From Succinivibrionaceae bacterium (GTDB lineage Bacteria; Pseudomonadota; Gammaproteobacteria; Enterobacterales; Succinivibrionaceae): DNA of 41,558 bases. A program made the position numbers and the translations under genes. Where the stretch lies: positions 1-41,558 of the forward strand of contig JAFURY010000096.1 in the NCBI GenBank assembly GCA_017480795.1, given 5' to 3'. The notes beneath the pieces were generated by a model. That model made no database searches and was not told the origin of the DNA. It saw nothing but the letters and a program-made list of their open reading frames with translations. Numbering within the stretch: position 1 is the stretch's first letter; each line of letters starts with the position of its first letter. Below are positions 26,003 through 33,458 of this stretch, in pieces.

Positions 26003-26612
26003 TTTTGGAAAGACCTTCGCTGACGCGCCGGATCATGCGTTCACGCCGAAAGCCCGCGGGATCGTGATCCGCAAGTTTCTTCTTATGTCGGCGGTCCTCT
26101 GTTTCGGCGGCTGCTTGCAGAATGCCGGCGCCGTGCCGCCGGGATGGAAAATCGATAACGCCAGATCCGCTCCGGTTTACAGAAAATTTGTCAAGCGGTT
26201 CAAGGAAGCCGCGCTGTTCAGCCGGACTGCGGACGACGGTTCTCTTTCATACGCTTTCTGGGGCCAGTTTACCCGCAGAACCGGGCAAAACTACGACGAG
26301 GATGATATTCTCGGCTATTATCTGGGAGAAATCATTCCCTGCTACCGCAAGGATCTGGTGAAATTGGACGATGACGAGCGTTACGTTATCGAGTGCGACC
26401 AGCCGGCGTCGGGGGAAGATGGCGGCGAGATGACAAACCGTCATTATGTCGGCATCTACAAGAATATCGAATATTCAGGGTTTATTATCATTGGCGACGG
26501 AGTGACCTACAAGGAACTTTCCGATCTGGGCGCAGATCCGAATACGGCAAGAGAAAAGGATCCCGATGCTGACAGCCGGAAGAAAAAAGCCGTCACTGCG
26601 GCTCCTTTTTAG
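25980..26612 (+). CDS. Exported protein, second of the P-x-G/E-W triplet
   Basis: A 210-residue protein whose start overlaps the preceding gene by 23 bases. The ribosome site AAGAGG (25967-25972) lies inside that gene, implying translational coupling. The signal sequence is long: a polar stretch of about 28 residues, then V-I-R-K-F-L-L-M and a hydrophobic core ending C-F-G-G-C. The last Cys could be a lipidation site, although the lipobox is imperfect; otherwise cleavage falls near A-G-A before V-P-P-G-W. A GTG at 26064 is an alternative start that would give a normal-length signal. The C-terminus is charged and rich in Asp, Lys and Arg. No family is recognised. Confidence 0.65.
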   Translation: MFRQQRRNFGKTFADAPDHAFTPKARGIVIRKFLLMSAVLCFGGCLQNAGAVPPGWKIDNARSAPVYRKFVKRFKEAALFSRTADDGSLSYAFWGQFTRRTGQNYDEDDILGYYLGEIIPCYRKDLVKLDDDERYVIECDQPASGEDGGEMTNRHYVGIYKNIEYSGFIIIGDGVTYKELSDLGADPNTAREKDPDADSRKKKAVTAAPF

Positions 26613-26625
26613 GGGGACAGACTGA

Positions 26626-27060
26626 ATGAGACTGCTTGCTTTTGTTGCGCTGCTGCTGGCATCCGCCGCCGCTCTGGCTCTTCCTGAAGGATGGCAGCGG
26701 ATCGATGCCCAGGACGGCACCATCACCTTCAGGCATCCGGGAAACAGCAAGGCTGTAACCTTTGCCGACATCACCCGGGCTTCGTCCGGAGCCGCCTTCG
26801 ATTTCTCCGGCATGTCCGACATGGATCGCTACAGGGTGCTCAGCGGCATTCTGCAGGATCTTGGATACTGCACGGACAGGGCGGTGTACGACACCGCCAC
26901 CTTCATGCTGTACTGCCGCGGCAGGGCGAAGGACGAGGCCGGAGTAGACATTCCGGTTATCGCCTACGTCAAGATGGAGGACACCCACCTCATGCTGATT
27001 TTAGGCATGTACAACGCCACGCGCCAGGATGTTTTCGATCTGATAAGGGAGCCCCGGTAG
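26626..27060 (+). CDS. Small exported protein, third of the P-x-G/E-W triplet
   Basis: A 144-residue protein with a clear Sec signal peptide (M-R-L-L-A-F-V-A-L-L-L-A-S-A-A-A-L-A). The mature start is L-P-E-G-W-Q-R, echoing the two preceding genes. The mature domain has two Cys residues (Y-C-T-D and L-Y-C-R-G) and an alternating beta-like pattern. ATG 26626 is preceded by AGGGGG, 13 bases after the previous stop, so all three genes form one operon. A 9-bp hairpin (27078-27099) without T tract follows. No family is recognised; a periplasmic or secreted role is inferred only from the signal. Confidence 0.7.
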   Translation: MRLLAFVALLLASAAALALPEGWQRIDAQDGTITFRHPGNSKAVTFADITRASSGAAFDFSGMSDMDRYRVLSGILQDLGYCTDRAVYDTATFMLYCRGRAKDEAGVDIPVIAYVKMEDTHLMLILGMYNATRQDVFDLIREPR

Positions 27061-27077
27061 TCCTTTTCCGAAGGATC

Positions 27078-27099
27078 CGCTCCGTTCCGAAACGGAGCG
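27078..27099. terminator. Hairpin at the end of the triplet operon
   Basis: A 9-bp perfect stem CGCTCCGTT/AACGGAGCG with a four-base loop lies 18 bases after the third stop. There is no T tract, so it may be an mRNA 3' stabiliser rather than a classical terminator. Confidence 0.4.
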
Positions 27100-27148
27100 T
27101 CCGTCAGGCGGTCCCTGCTCGGTTGCTTCAAGCTGGAGCCTTTGCGGT

Positions 27149-27478
27149 TTACGCTCCGCCTTCTGCGTCATCATCCATGGCCTCCAGGAGAAAACTTACC
27201 GGTCTGAATCCGTCGTTGCAGGAGATCATGGCCGAGCGGGGATTTTTCATCCAGCCGTCGTAGATATCCTCGCCGCCATGGGCGAGAGTCATCACAAAGG
27301 GCGAAACGCTGCTCCAGGCGCTGTCGCAGAATCCTTCCGGCTTCTGCCATCCTTCGGCGACAAACGTCATGCCCTCCCTCATGAAGCAGGGATGCTCCAT
27401 GGGATTTTCATAGCGGTCAATCAGATCCTGGTGACAGACGGTTTTCATTACGGTGATCCTGATGCGGCGCTGTTTCAT
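27149..27478 (-). CDS. TIGR04076-type small protein
   Basis: A 109-residue soluble protein resembling the TIGR04076 family of small uncharacterised proteins, common in anaerobes. Family-like features are an N-terminal I-x-I-T-V-x-K strand, H-P-C-F-x-x-G-M-x-F, the central P-E-G-F-C-D-S-A-W with a conserved Cys, a G-G-E-D-I segment, and I-S-C-N-D-G-F-R-P-V near the end with a second conserved Cys. The start is ATG 27478 with GGAGG about 11 bases upstream. It lies 24 bases downstream of tag on the same strand, so the two are probably one operon. The function is unknown. Confidence 0.7.
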   Translation of the reverse strand: MKQRRIRITVMKTVCHQDLIDRYENPMEHPCFMREGMTFVAEGWQKPEGFCDSAWSSVSPFVMTLAHGGEDIYDGWMKNPRSAMISCNDGFRPVSFLLEAMDDDAEGGA

Positions 27479-27502
27479 GGGAGTTTCTTTCCTCCATTTC
27501 TG

Positions 27503-28108
27503 TTACCGGACTTCCTGGTCGCGTTCCAGCTCGACGAATGGATGGGAGTCTATCAGTCTCTGTCTGCACGGGCAGGAAACGTCGTGATCGTTGATAATGC
27601 CGCAGGCCTGAAGCATGGAATATATGGTCACCGGCCCCACATATTTGAAGCCGCGTTTTTTCAGATCCCGGCTGATCCTGAGGGACAGTCCGTTGCTGGA
27701 TGGAACGGCGCCGGTGTCGTGTCCGCGGTAGAGCGCGGTTTTGCCGCCGGTGTGGCTCCAGATGTAGTTTGAGAAACTGCCGAACTCGGTCGCCACCTGT
27801 TTGCAGCAGATGGCGTTGCCGATGATTGCTCTGATCTTGGGTATTGAGCGGATCATTTTCGGCTCCTGCAGGATCCTTTCGACATCGTTTTCCGTATACC
27901 CGGATACCGTTTCAATGTCGAAACCGTCAAAGCATTTTCTGAGCAGTTCACGTTTTTTCAGCACTATGTCCCAGCTCAATCCGCACTGCAGACATTCAAG
28001 GCTCAGATGCTCGAATAGGATCCGGTCGTCGCGGACCGGAACTCCCCACTCCTGATCGTGATATTGCCGCTCGAGCGCATTAATGTCGGCCCATGAACAG
28101 TAACCCAT
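27503..28108 (-). CDS. tag: DNA-3-methyladenine glycosylase I
   Basis: Tag excises 3-methyladenine from alkylated DNA, starting base excision repair. The protein (201 aa; E. coli 187) has the family's zinc ligands C4, H17, H175 and C179 at the same positions as E. coli. It also has E38 in L-E-C-L-Q-C-G-L-S-W, which lines the base pocket, and K-K-R-G-F-K-Y-V-G-P followed by Q-A-C-G-I-I-N-D-H. The start is ATG 28108 with GAGGG upstream. About 15 extra residues lie after the zinc site. It is constitutive in E. coli; here it heads a short operon with the TIGR04076-type gene. Confidence 0.95.
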   Translation of the reverse strand: MGYCSWADINALERQYHDQEWGVPVRDDRILFEHLSLECLQCGLSWDIVLKKRELLRKCFDGFDIETVSGYTENDVERILQEPKMIRSIPKIRAIIGNAICCKQVATEFGSFSNYIWSHTGGKTALYRGHDTGAVPSSNGLSLRISRDLKKRGFKYVGPVTIYSMLQACGIINDHDVSCPCRQRLIDSHPFVELERDQEVR

Positions 28109-28267
28109 GCCAATCCCTCTTGTGTTTTTTAGTCAGCGTTGAGGCTAGGATATGACAAGGGACGCGATTTCTCAACCGGCGGCTTCACGTTTTGGGAATT
28201 TTCGGACTTTGCCGGTTGGTCTCATGGCAGATGGGCGAATTGCGCTCCGCCTCAGACTGATGCCGGC

Positions 28268-28289
28268 GCCCGCCGGAAGCGCGGCGGGC
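28268..28289. repeat. GC-rich hairpin between the exonuclease gene and tag
   Basis: A 7-bp perfect stem GCCCGCC/GGCGGGC with an 8-base loop lies about 46 bases after the exonuclease stop on the minus strand. It lacks a T tract but may end or protect that transcript. Confidence 0.4.
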
Positions 28290-28334
28290 AAGACGTCGGA
28301 AAGCCTCCGCCTGGAGCCAGCGGATTGTCTGGCG

Positions 28335-28943
28335 TCAATGGGCGCAGGCGGCGATCAGAAGGCACAGACCTGCGATTCCGACGAATACAAGTTTTGGATC
28401 AAGGGCTGAAAGGACTGCCTCGGTCGCGCCGTACTTGGTGCATACCGGTTTGAACATTCGGTTGTTTTTCATGAATTTCCACAGTCTTGCCGTGGCGATG
28501 CAGTCGCCGGACGCGCTGTGAGCTCTCAGATCCGCGCTGTCGAGGCCGTGATCCGAAAGGGCGGAGGTCAGGCTGCGACGCCGGTACAGCCTGTCATGCG
28601 TCAGCATGGCGCAGTATACCGCGCATGAGGGATGCAGATACCGGCCCATATATTTGGTGTCGTAGGCCGAGTTGTAGAAGACGATGTCGTGGCCTTTGCT
28701 GATACGTTTCAGCTCTTGCGCATATACCGACAGCGGCGGCAGGGAGGACACGTCCGAAGGCTTTATCCCATGAATTTTCTGAGCCTGGGGCCATTGTTTT
28801 ATACGCACCGTTCCGAACCTTTTCTGAAATACCACATTTTCCTGTTCGTCCACCAGAGCAAGCTCCAGCACTTCGTCGCCGCCGCTGAGGCCGGTGGTCT
28901 CAACATCGCAAAACAATAAAGGTTTCAAAAGATTTTTCCTCAT
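28335..28943 (-). CDS. DnaQ-like (DEDDh) 3'-5' exonuclease with C-terminal membrane segment
   Basis: The protein (202 aa) has the complete DEDDh exonuclease signature: D13 and E15 in F-C-D-V-E-T-T-G-L, D95 in N-S-A-Y-D-T-K-Y-M, and H142 with D147 in H-S-A-S-G-D-C. It resembles the single-domain exonucleases related to DNA polymerase III epsilon and exonuclease X. Oddly, the last 20 or so residues (about 183-202) form a hydrophobic segment rich in Leu, Ile, Val and Ala ending A-C-A-H, like a tail anchor. The enzyme may therefore sit on the inner face of the membrane. ATG 28943 has only a weak ribosome site (CGGA). The substrate is unknown. Confidence 0.82.
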   Translation of the reverse strand: MRKNLLKPLLFCDVETTGLSGGDEVLELALVDEQENVVFQKRFGTVRIKQWPQAQKIHGIKPSDVSSLPPLSVYAQELKRISKGHDIVFYNSAYDTKYMGRYLHPSCAVYCAMLTHDRLYRRRSLTSALSDHGLDSADLRAHSASGDCIATARLWKFMKNNRMFKPVCTKYGATEAVLSALDPKLVFVGIAGLCLLIAACAH

Positions 28944-29298
28944 TCCGGATCGCCTGTCTGCCTCAGAGCCGATCTTGTCAAAGATGCGAATACGGCTGAT
29001 CTTTGCTGACTGATCTATGTTGCGGTCAGCATAGCGGCAGAGTATATCTGTCTATTTTTATTGCGGTTGCAGGATATTTATGCCGTATTTGATTGTTTTT
29101 GTATATTAATACATTATTTTGAGGAAAGTGTTAAGTGAAACATTTTTAAAATGTGTCTTGTGTTTGATTTTATGCTTGAATCGGACATCTGTAATTCTTT
29201 TGACGTCGATATCTGACGTGTATGTTTGGGTTCTGAATTCCGAACCGCATGGCCTTTCGGGAATGTTCGGGGCGGGCGTTGTGATGGCGGCAACGGAA
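28944..29298. other. Intergenic region, AT-rich in the middle
   Basis: About 29030-29200 is strikingly AT-rich for this window. It probably contains the promoter of the exonuclease gene: TATACT on the minus strand at 29046-29041 is a candidate -10. No gene is recognised; the frame at 29119-29367 has no ribosome site. Confidence 0.4.
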
Positions 29299-29320
29299 AA
29301 GCCGCGGTATCCCGCGGCTT
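29299..29320 (-). terminator. Probable terminator of metG
   Basis: A 9-bp perfect stem AAGCCGCGG/CCGCGGCTT with a TATC loop lies 44 bases after the metG stop. On the minus strand the stem itself ends in TT and is followed by only two more T residues, so termination may be partial. Confidence 0.6.
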
Positions 29321-29363
29321 CCGATGGAATGGAACGCAGCCGAATGGCTCGGTCTGCGGGTTG

Positions 29364-31418
29364 CTAGCGGATCCTCATGCCTGGCGCGGCGCCGCTGTCC
29401 GGGGAAAGCAGGAAGATGTCCTTGCCGCCGGGACCTGCGGCGCAGACCATGCCCTCGCTTACGCCGAACTTCATTTTGCGCGGGGCGAGATTGGCCACCA
29501 TAACGGTAAGTCTGCCGATCAGATCCTCCGGCTTGTAGGCGGATCTTATGCCGGCGAACACATGGCGATGCTCAAGACCGATATCAAGCTCCAGCGACAG
29601 CAGCTTCTCGGCTCCCTCCACCAGCTCGGCCTTGACGATTCTTGCGACTCTGAGATCCACCTTTGCGAAATCGTCAATGGTGATCTGCGGGGCGATGACC
29701 GAATCGTCGTCGGACTTTTTGGATTTGGCGGACTTGTTCTGGTTTTCCCCGCCGGCAGGCTTGGCGCCGGCTTTGACCAGATCCTCTTTGGAGTCGCTGA
29801 TCATGGCCTGAACCGACTTCATGTCAATGCGACGGAACAGCGGCTTGAACTCGCTGATGACGCATCCTGTCAAAGGTTTGGCGATGCTCTCAAGGGTAAG
29901 TTCGGTATTAAGCAGTTTTTCCACCTCGGCGGCGAGGGTCGGAAGAACCGGCTTGAGATAGGTCGCCAGGATCCTGAACATGTTGAGGGAATTGGTGCAG
30001 ATTTCGTGCAGCTTTTCCTTCTGGGCCGGATCCTTGGCCAGCACCCACGGCGCGTTGGCGTCCACGTAGCGGTTGGCTTCGTCGGCCAGTGCCATGATTT
30101 CGCGGATGGCTCTGCCGTAATCGCATTTCTCGTAGCATTCGTCAACGGTTGGAGCAAGGGAGACGAACCGGCTGAACAGACTGTCCTCGGTGAGTTTGTC
30201 GGCAAGCTTTCCCTCGAAGCTTCTGGTTATGAACACGGCGGTTCTTGATGCCAGGTTTACCAGCTTGTTGACGATGTCCGAATTCACCCTTGCGACAAAA
30301 TCCTCCAGGTTCAGATCCAGGTCGTCGGTTCTGCCGTTCATTTTGGCTGCGTAGTAGTATCTCAGGGCCTCCGGAGTGAAGTGCTTGAGATAGGTGGAGG
30401 CCTTGATGAAGGTGCCCTTGGATTTGCTCATCTTGGCGCCGTTTACGGTGACGTAGCCGTGAACAAAAAGTCTGGTCGGCATTCTGTGATCGGTGCCGTG
30501 GAGCATTGCCGGCCAGAACAGAGAATGGAAATACAGAATGTCCTTGCCGATGAAATGGTACATCTGGCAGGAACTGTTCTTTGCGATGTATTCGTCGAAG
30601 TTTATGTCCCCGCGCCTGTCGCAGAGATTTTTGAAGGAGCCGAGATATCCTACCGGAGCGTCGAGCCATACGTAGAAGTACTTGTTGTCGGTGTCCGGAA
30701 TTCTGAAACCGAAGTACGGGGCGTCTCTTGAAATGTCCCACTGCTTGAGACCGGATTCGAACCATTCCTTCAGTTTGTTGGCCATTTCCTCTGGCACGGC
30801 GCCGGAGGAGATCCATTCCTTCAGTGTTCCCTCGAAGGCTGGAAGATCGAAGAAATAGTGTTCGGTGTCCTTCATTTCCGGTTTCGCTCCGGATATGGTG
30901 GAGTACGGATCAATCAGCTCGGACGGGCTGTAGGTCGCGCCGCAGACTTCGCAGTTGTCGCCGTACTGATCCGGGCTCTTGCATTTCGGGCAGGCGCCTT
31001 TGACAAAGCGATCCGGCAGAAACATGTTCTTTTCAGGATCGTAGAGCTGGGAGATGGTTCTAGTCTTGATGTGGCCTTTCTCCTTCAGCTTTTTGTAGAA
31101 GGAGGTGGAGAAGAATTCGTTTTCGGGACTGTGGGTGGTGTAGTAGTTGTCGAAGCTGATTTCAAAATCCGTAAAGTCCCTGAGGTGCTCCTTGTTGACC
31201 TCGGCTATCATTTCTTCCGGCGTGATGTTCATCTGGGCGGCCTTCAGCATGACCGGCGTGCCGTGGGTGTCGTCGGCGCAGACGAAGTGGATGTCGTTGC
31301 CCTTCATTCTCTGGTATCTCACCCAGATATCGCCCTGAATGTGTTCAAGCATGTGTCCAAGATGGATGGAACCGTTGGCATACGGCAGGGCGCATGTAAC
31401 AAGTATTTTTTTTGTCAT
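29364..31418 (-). CDS. metG: Methionyl-tRNA synthetase
   Basis: This enzyme charges tRNA-Met (initiator and elongator) with methionine in the cytoplasm. The protein (684 aa; E. coli 677) has the HIGH-type motif H-L-G-H (19-22) in [13 protein letters not shown] zinc knuckle reads C-P-K-C-K-S-P-x-x-x-G-D-N-C-E-V-C. The K-M-S-K-S loop is at 329-333, and the C-terminal part is a tRNA-binding/dimerisation domain of the EMAP-II type (V-D-L-R-V-A-R-I ... [14 protein letters not shown]). A Lys/Ser-rich linker precedes that last domain. The start is ATG 31418 with GGAGAG upstream. It is monocistronic. Confidence 0.98.
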   Translation of the reverse strand: MTKKILVTCALPYANGSIHLGHMLEHIQGDIWVRYQRMKGNDIHFVCADDTHGTPVMLKAAQMNITPEEMIAEVNKEHLRDFTDFEISFDNYYTTHSPENEFFSTSFYKKLKEKGHIKTRTISQLYDPEKNMFLPDRFVKGACPKCKSPDQYGDNCEVCGATYSPSELIDPYSTISGAKPEMKDTEHYFFDLPAFEGTLKEWISSGAVPEEMANKLKEWFESGLKQWDISRDAPYFGFRIPDTDNKYFYVWLDAPVGYLGSFKNLCDRRGDINFDEYIAKNSSCQMYHFIGKDILYFHSLFWPAMLHGTDHRMPTRLFVHGYVTVNGAKMSKSKGTFIKASTYLKHFTPEALRYYYAAKMNGRTDDLDLNLEDFVARVNSDIVNKLVNLASRTAVFITRSFEGKLADKLTEDSLFSRFVSLAPTVDECYEKCDYGRAIREIMALADEANRYVDANAPWVLAKDPAQKEKLHEICTNSLNMFRILATYLKPVLPTLAAEVEKLLNTELTLESIAKPLTGCVISEFKPLFRRIDMKSVQAMISDSKEDLVKAGAKPAGGENQNKSAKSKKSDDDSVIAPQITIDDFAKVDLRVARIVKAELVEGAEKLLSLELDIGLEHRHVFAGIRSAYKPEDLIGRLTVMVANLAPRKMKFGVSEGMVCAAGPGGKDIFLLSPDSGAAPGMRIR

Positions 31419-31444
31419 GATCTCTCCGAATTTTTAACCGTGCT

Positions 31445-31450
31445 ATTATA
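31445..31450 (-). promoter_or_regulatory. -10 element (TATAAT) of metG
   Basis: Perfect TATAAT on the minus strand, 27 bases before the metG start. TTCAGC 18 bases upstream is a weak -35. Confidence 0.6.
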
Positions 31451-31569
31451 CCGCAGTGGGAGGAGATTGCTGAAAAATCTGATTGGCGGACTCTTGATGG
31501 AGACGGCGCCGGCGGAGGCTACGTTCCTGTGTTTTTTGATGTTTGGTAAGAAATTGTTACACAACGGTA

Positions 31570-31578
31570 TGCTATAAT
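31570..31578 (+). promoter_or_regulatory. Strong extended -10 promoter of the structured leader
   Basis: TGCTATAAT, a perfect TATAAT with TG extension, points away from metG. The predicted transcript starts near 31585. The nearest start codon with a ribosome site is 348 bases further on. Confidence 0.65.
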
Positions 31579-31584
31579 CGGAGT

Positions 31585-31932
31585 ATTGGGTTACACTGAG
31601 TATCTCAGCCACAGGGAGGCCGGTTCCCAGACTGAATGAACCATCCTTGAGCACACTATACTGAAAGAGACCTGATCCAACGCTACTTCCGTAACACCTG
31701 CTGATGAAGCATCTGCTACCGTCGGTAAGCCATAAGTGGCAGGCAGCGAGACGAAAGCAGATCCAGACGGTCAGATCCGTTCCCGATGGCAAAGATAGGC
31801 CGCTGGGTGGAAGTCCTGCGCAGAAATGAATTCCGGACACTCCAAGACTGCCTGCAACACATGGACAGGAGTCTATCTTTCCTGTGGCAAAAAAAACAAC
31901 CGCATTCTCTCCACCGTCACCAGGAGTTCTGC
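31585..31932 (+). ncRNA. Candidate structured leader RNA or independent small RNA
   Basis: This 350-base stretch follows a strong promoter and contains no convincing gene. Several stems can form: CTGAG-TAT-CTCAG (31596-31608); GGTTC/GAACC (31622-31642); ATCTGC/GCAGAT (31711-31716 with 31757-31762) enclosing TACC/GGTA and GCCA/TGGC hairpins; and AAAGATAG/CTATCTTT (31791-31798 with 31873-31880) enclosing TGGA-A-GTCC / GGAC-AC-TCCA. It does not match the conserved cores I know of RNase P, 6S, tmRNA, SRP RNA or the common riboswitches. It could be a long regulatory leader of the small membrane protein gene, or a separate RNA. Confidence 0.4.
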
Positions 31933-32193
31933 ATGTTTATGATCTCGCTTCTCATTGCCCTTGCCATAGGGGTGATCTGCGTCCCTATCTACATATTTTT
32001 TGTCAGACCATGCTTTCTTGATCTCCAGGAAGATTGGGGCGATCCGGAAAACATCCATTATACCTATGAAGGGGCGAAAAACGTGCATTATTCCCGAGAA
32101 GGCAAATGGGAGAAAACATTGGACGAGCGCCGTGAATATGACTATTCCCGCAGACCCCGCAGTTCAAAGACATCGTCCCCCAAAAAGGACTGA
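31933..32193 (+). CDS. Small single-pass membrane protein, unknown function
   Basis: An 86-residue protein with one N-terminal hydrophobic segment (about residues 2-24: M-F-M-I-S-L-L-I-A-L-A-I-G-V...). A polar, highly charged C-terminal tail rich in Glu, Tyr, Arg and Lys follows, with a loose internal repeat (I-H-Y-T-Y-E-G and V-H-Y-S-R-E-G). ATG 31933 has AGGAG at 31922-31926. A longer frame beginning at 31786 lacks a ribosome site and runs through the structured leader, so it was rejected. Topology is probably N-out with the tail in the cytoplasm. No family is recognised. Confidence 0.6.
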   Translation: MFMISLLIALAIGVICVPIYIFFVRPCFLDLQEDWGDPENIHYTYEGAKNVHYSREGKWEKTLDERREYDYSRRPRSSKTSSPKKD

Positions 32194-32196
32194 CCG

Positions 32197-33411
32197 GTGG
32201 TACCTTATCTTTGTTTGTGTAAAAACTCTGAAAACCGCATAAACAGAGTCTATCCGTCAATAAACGTGGCCGAGCTTAGAGGCGATCTTCTGAACAAAGC
32301 ACGAAAACTGGCGCGGATAAACTTTGACCACCATCCATGGGCCGAAATGAGCAACGAAGAAATGCTTGCCAGTTCCGGGCTGATCCTAAAGGATTCTGAG
32401 TCTGGAAAAAGAGGACTGACGCTTGCGAGTATTCTATTGTTTGGCACCGATGAACTGATAGCATCCGTGCTGCCTCAATATAAGACGGAGGCGATAGTTA
32501 GAATCATTGATAAAGAACATTTTGATGAAAGGGTGATTGTTGCTACTAATCTCATAGAAAGCTATGAACGTCTGATGGATTTTGGCAAACGATTTCTGAC
32601 TGACAATTTTGTCCTCGACGGTTCACAGAGAATTAGCGCAGTGACTGGGATACTTAGGGAAATAATCGTAAATCTACTCATACACCGCGACTTCTCCAGT
32701 GGTTTTGTTGCCAAAATTGTCATTGAGAAGAACCGACTGTTTACCGAAAACGCAAATCTAACTCATTATCCCGGAAAACTTGATGCCTTCAATTTCACGC
32801 CGTTTTCGAAGAATCCCGCAATTGCCAAGGTTTTCCGTAATATCGGCTATGCTGATGAACTTGGTTCTGGAGTTAAAAATACTTATAAATTTACACGGTT
32901 GTACTCGGGGGCTGAACCATCATTTTTTGAAAACGACGTTTTTAGAACCGAAGTGCCGCTAAAGGATTTTGCGACAATGCTTAAAATTGCAACCGTGCTT
33001 AACGGAGACGGAAAAAGATCTGCGGTTTGCACGGGTGATACAATAAAACCTGCCGTGGGGTCTAATGATACAATAAATGATACAATAAAACCTGCCGTGG
33101 GGTCTAATGATACAATAAATGATACAATAAAACCTGCCGTGGGGTCTAATGATACAATAAATGATACAATAAAATCAGACTCAACGGATGTGGCCGCCGC
33201 TCATGTCTTGCCTTCCGTGAAACTTTCCGAAATTGAACTTAGGATTTTGGAACTGGTGAGAGAGAATTCAGCGATCACAAGAGACGAGATCTCCGGCAGA
33301 CTGGCGCTGAGCTCTGCAACCGTGGGCCGTGCTGTCGGAAAACTCAAGTCGTTAGGACTGATAAGAAGGGAGGGATCCCGTAAAACCGGCCACTGGACGG
33401 TTCTGTTCTGA
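32197..33411 (+). pseudogene. COG2865-type ATP-binding regulator lacking its N-terminal AlbA/Schlafen domain
   Basis: The reading frame (404 aa) corresponds to the second and later parts of the AlbA_2 plus HATPase_c_4 family of predicted transcriptional regulators. Visible are G-L-T-L-A-S-I-L-L-F-G, a long segment with N-L-L-I-H-R-D and T-E-N-A-N, and the G-Y-A-D-E-L-G-S-G-V-K-N signature. A low-complexity linker of three D-T-I-K-P-A-V-G-S-N-D-T-I-N units follows, then a C-terminal winged helix-turn-helix. The normal first 140-150 residues are absent. The frame opens three bases after the small membrane gene with no good ribosome site, so it looks 5'-truncated. It is more AT-rich than its surroundings. 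A translated shortened product cannot be excluded. Confidence 0.7.
33037..33162 (+). repeat. Three perfect 42-bp tandem repeats inside the COG2865-type gene
   Basis: Three identical 42-base units begin at 33037, 33079 and 33121, followed by a partial fourth. Each encodes 14 residues (D-T-I-K-P-A-V-G-S-N-D-T-I-N), so copy number changes keep the frame. The perfect identity indicates recent expansion. Confidence 0.95.
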
Positions 33412-33427
33412 TGGGAGGGGAGGACAG

Positions 33428-33455
33428 GACAGGGCTGTGCCGCTGTCGCTTTTTT
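33428..33455 (+). terminator. Weak terminator between the convergent COG2865-type gene and sbcB
   Basis: A short GACAG/CTGTC stem (33428-33432 with 33443-33447) is followed by GC and six T residues in the plus direction. Confidence 0.35.
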
Positions 33456-33458
33456 GAC

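Noticed and set aside
31700..31762. Hammerhead ribozyme suggested by CTGATGA followed by GAAA
   Set aside because: The sequences after CTGATGA and before GAAA cannot form the required stem II, so the core is not satisfied.
31585..31932. 6S RNA, RNase P RNA, tmRNA or SRP RNA
   Set aside because: None of the conserved core sequences of these RNAs could be found in the stretch.
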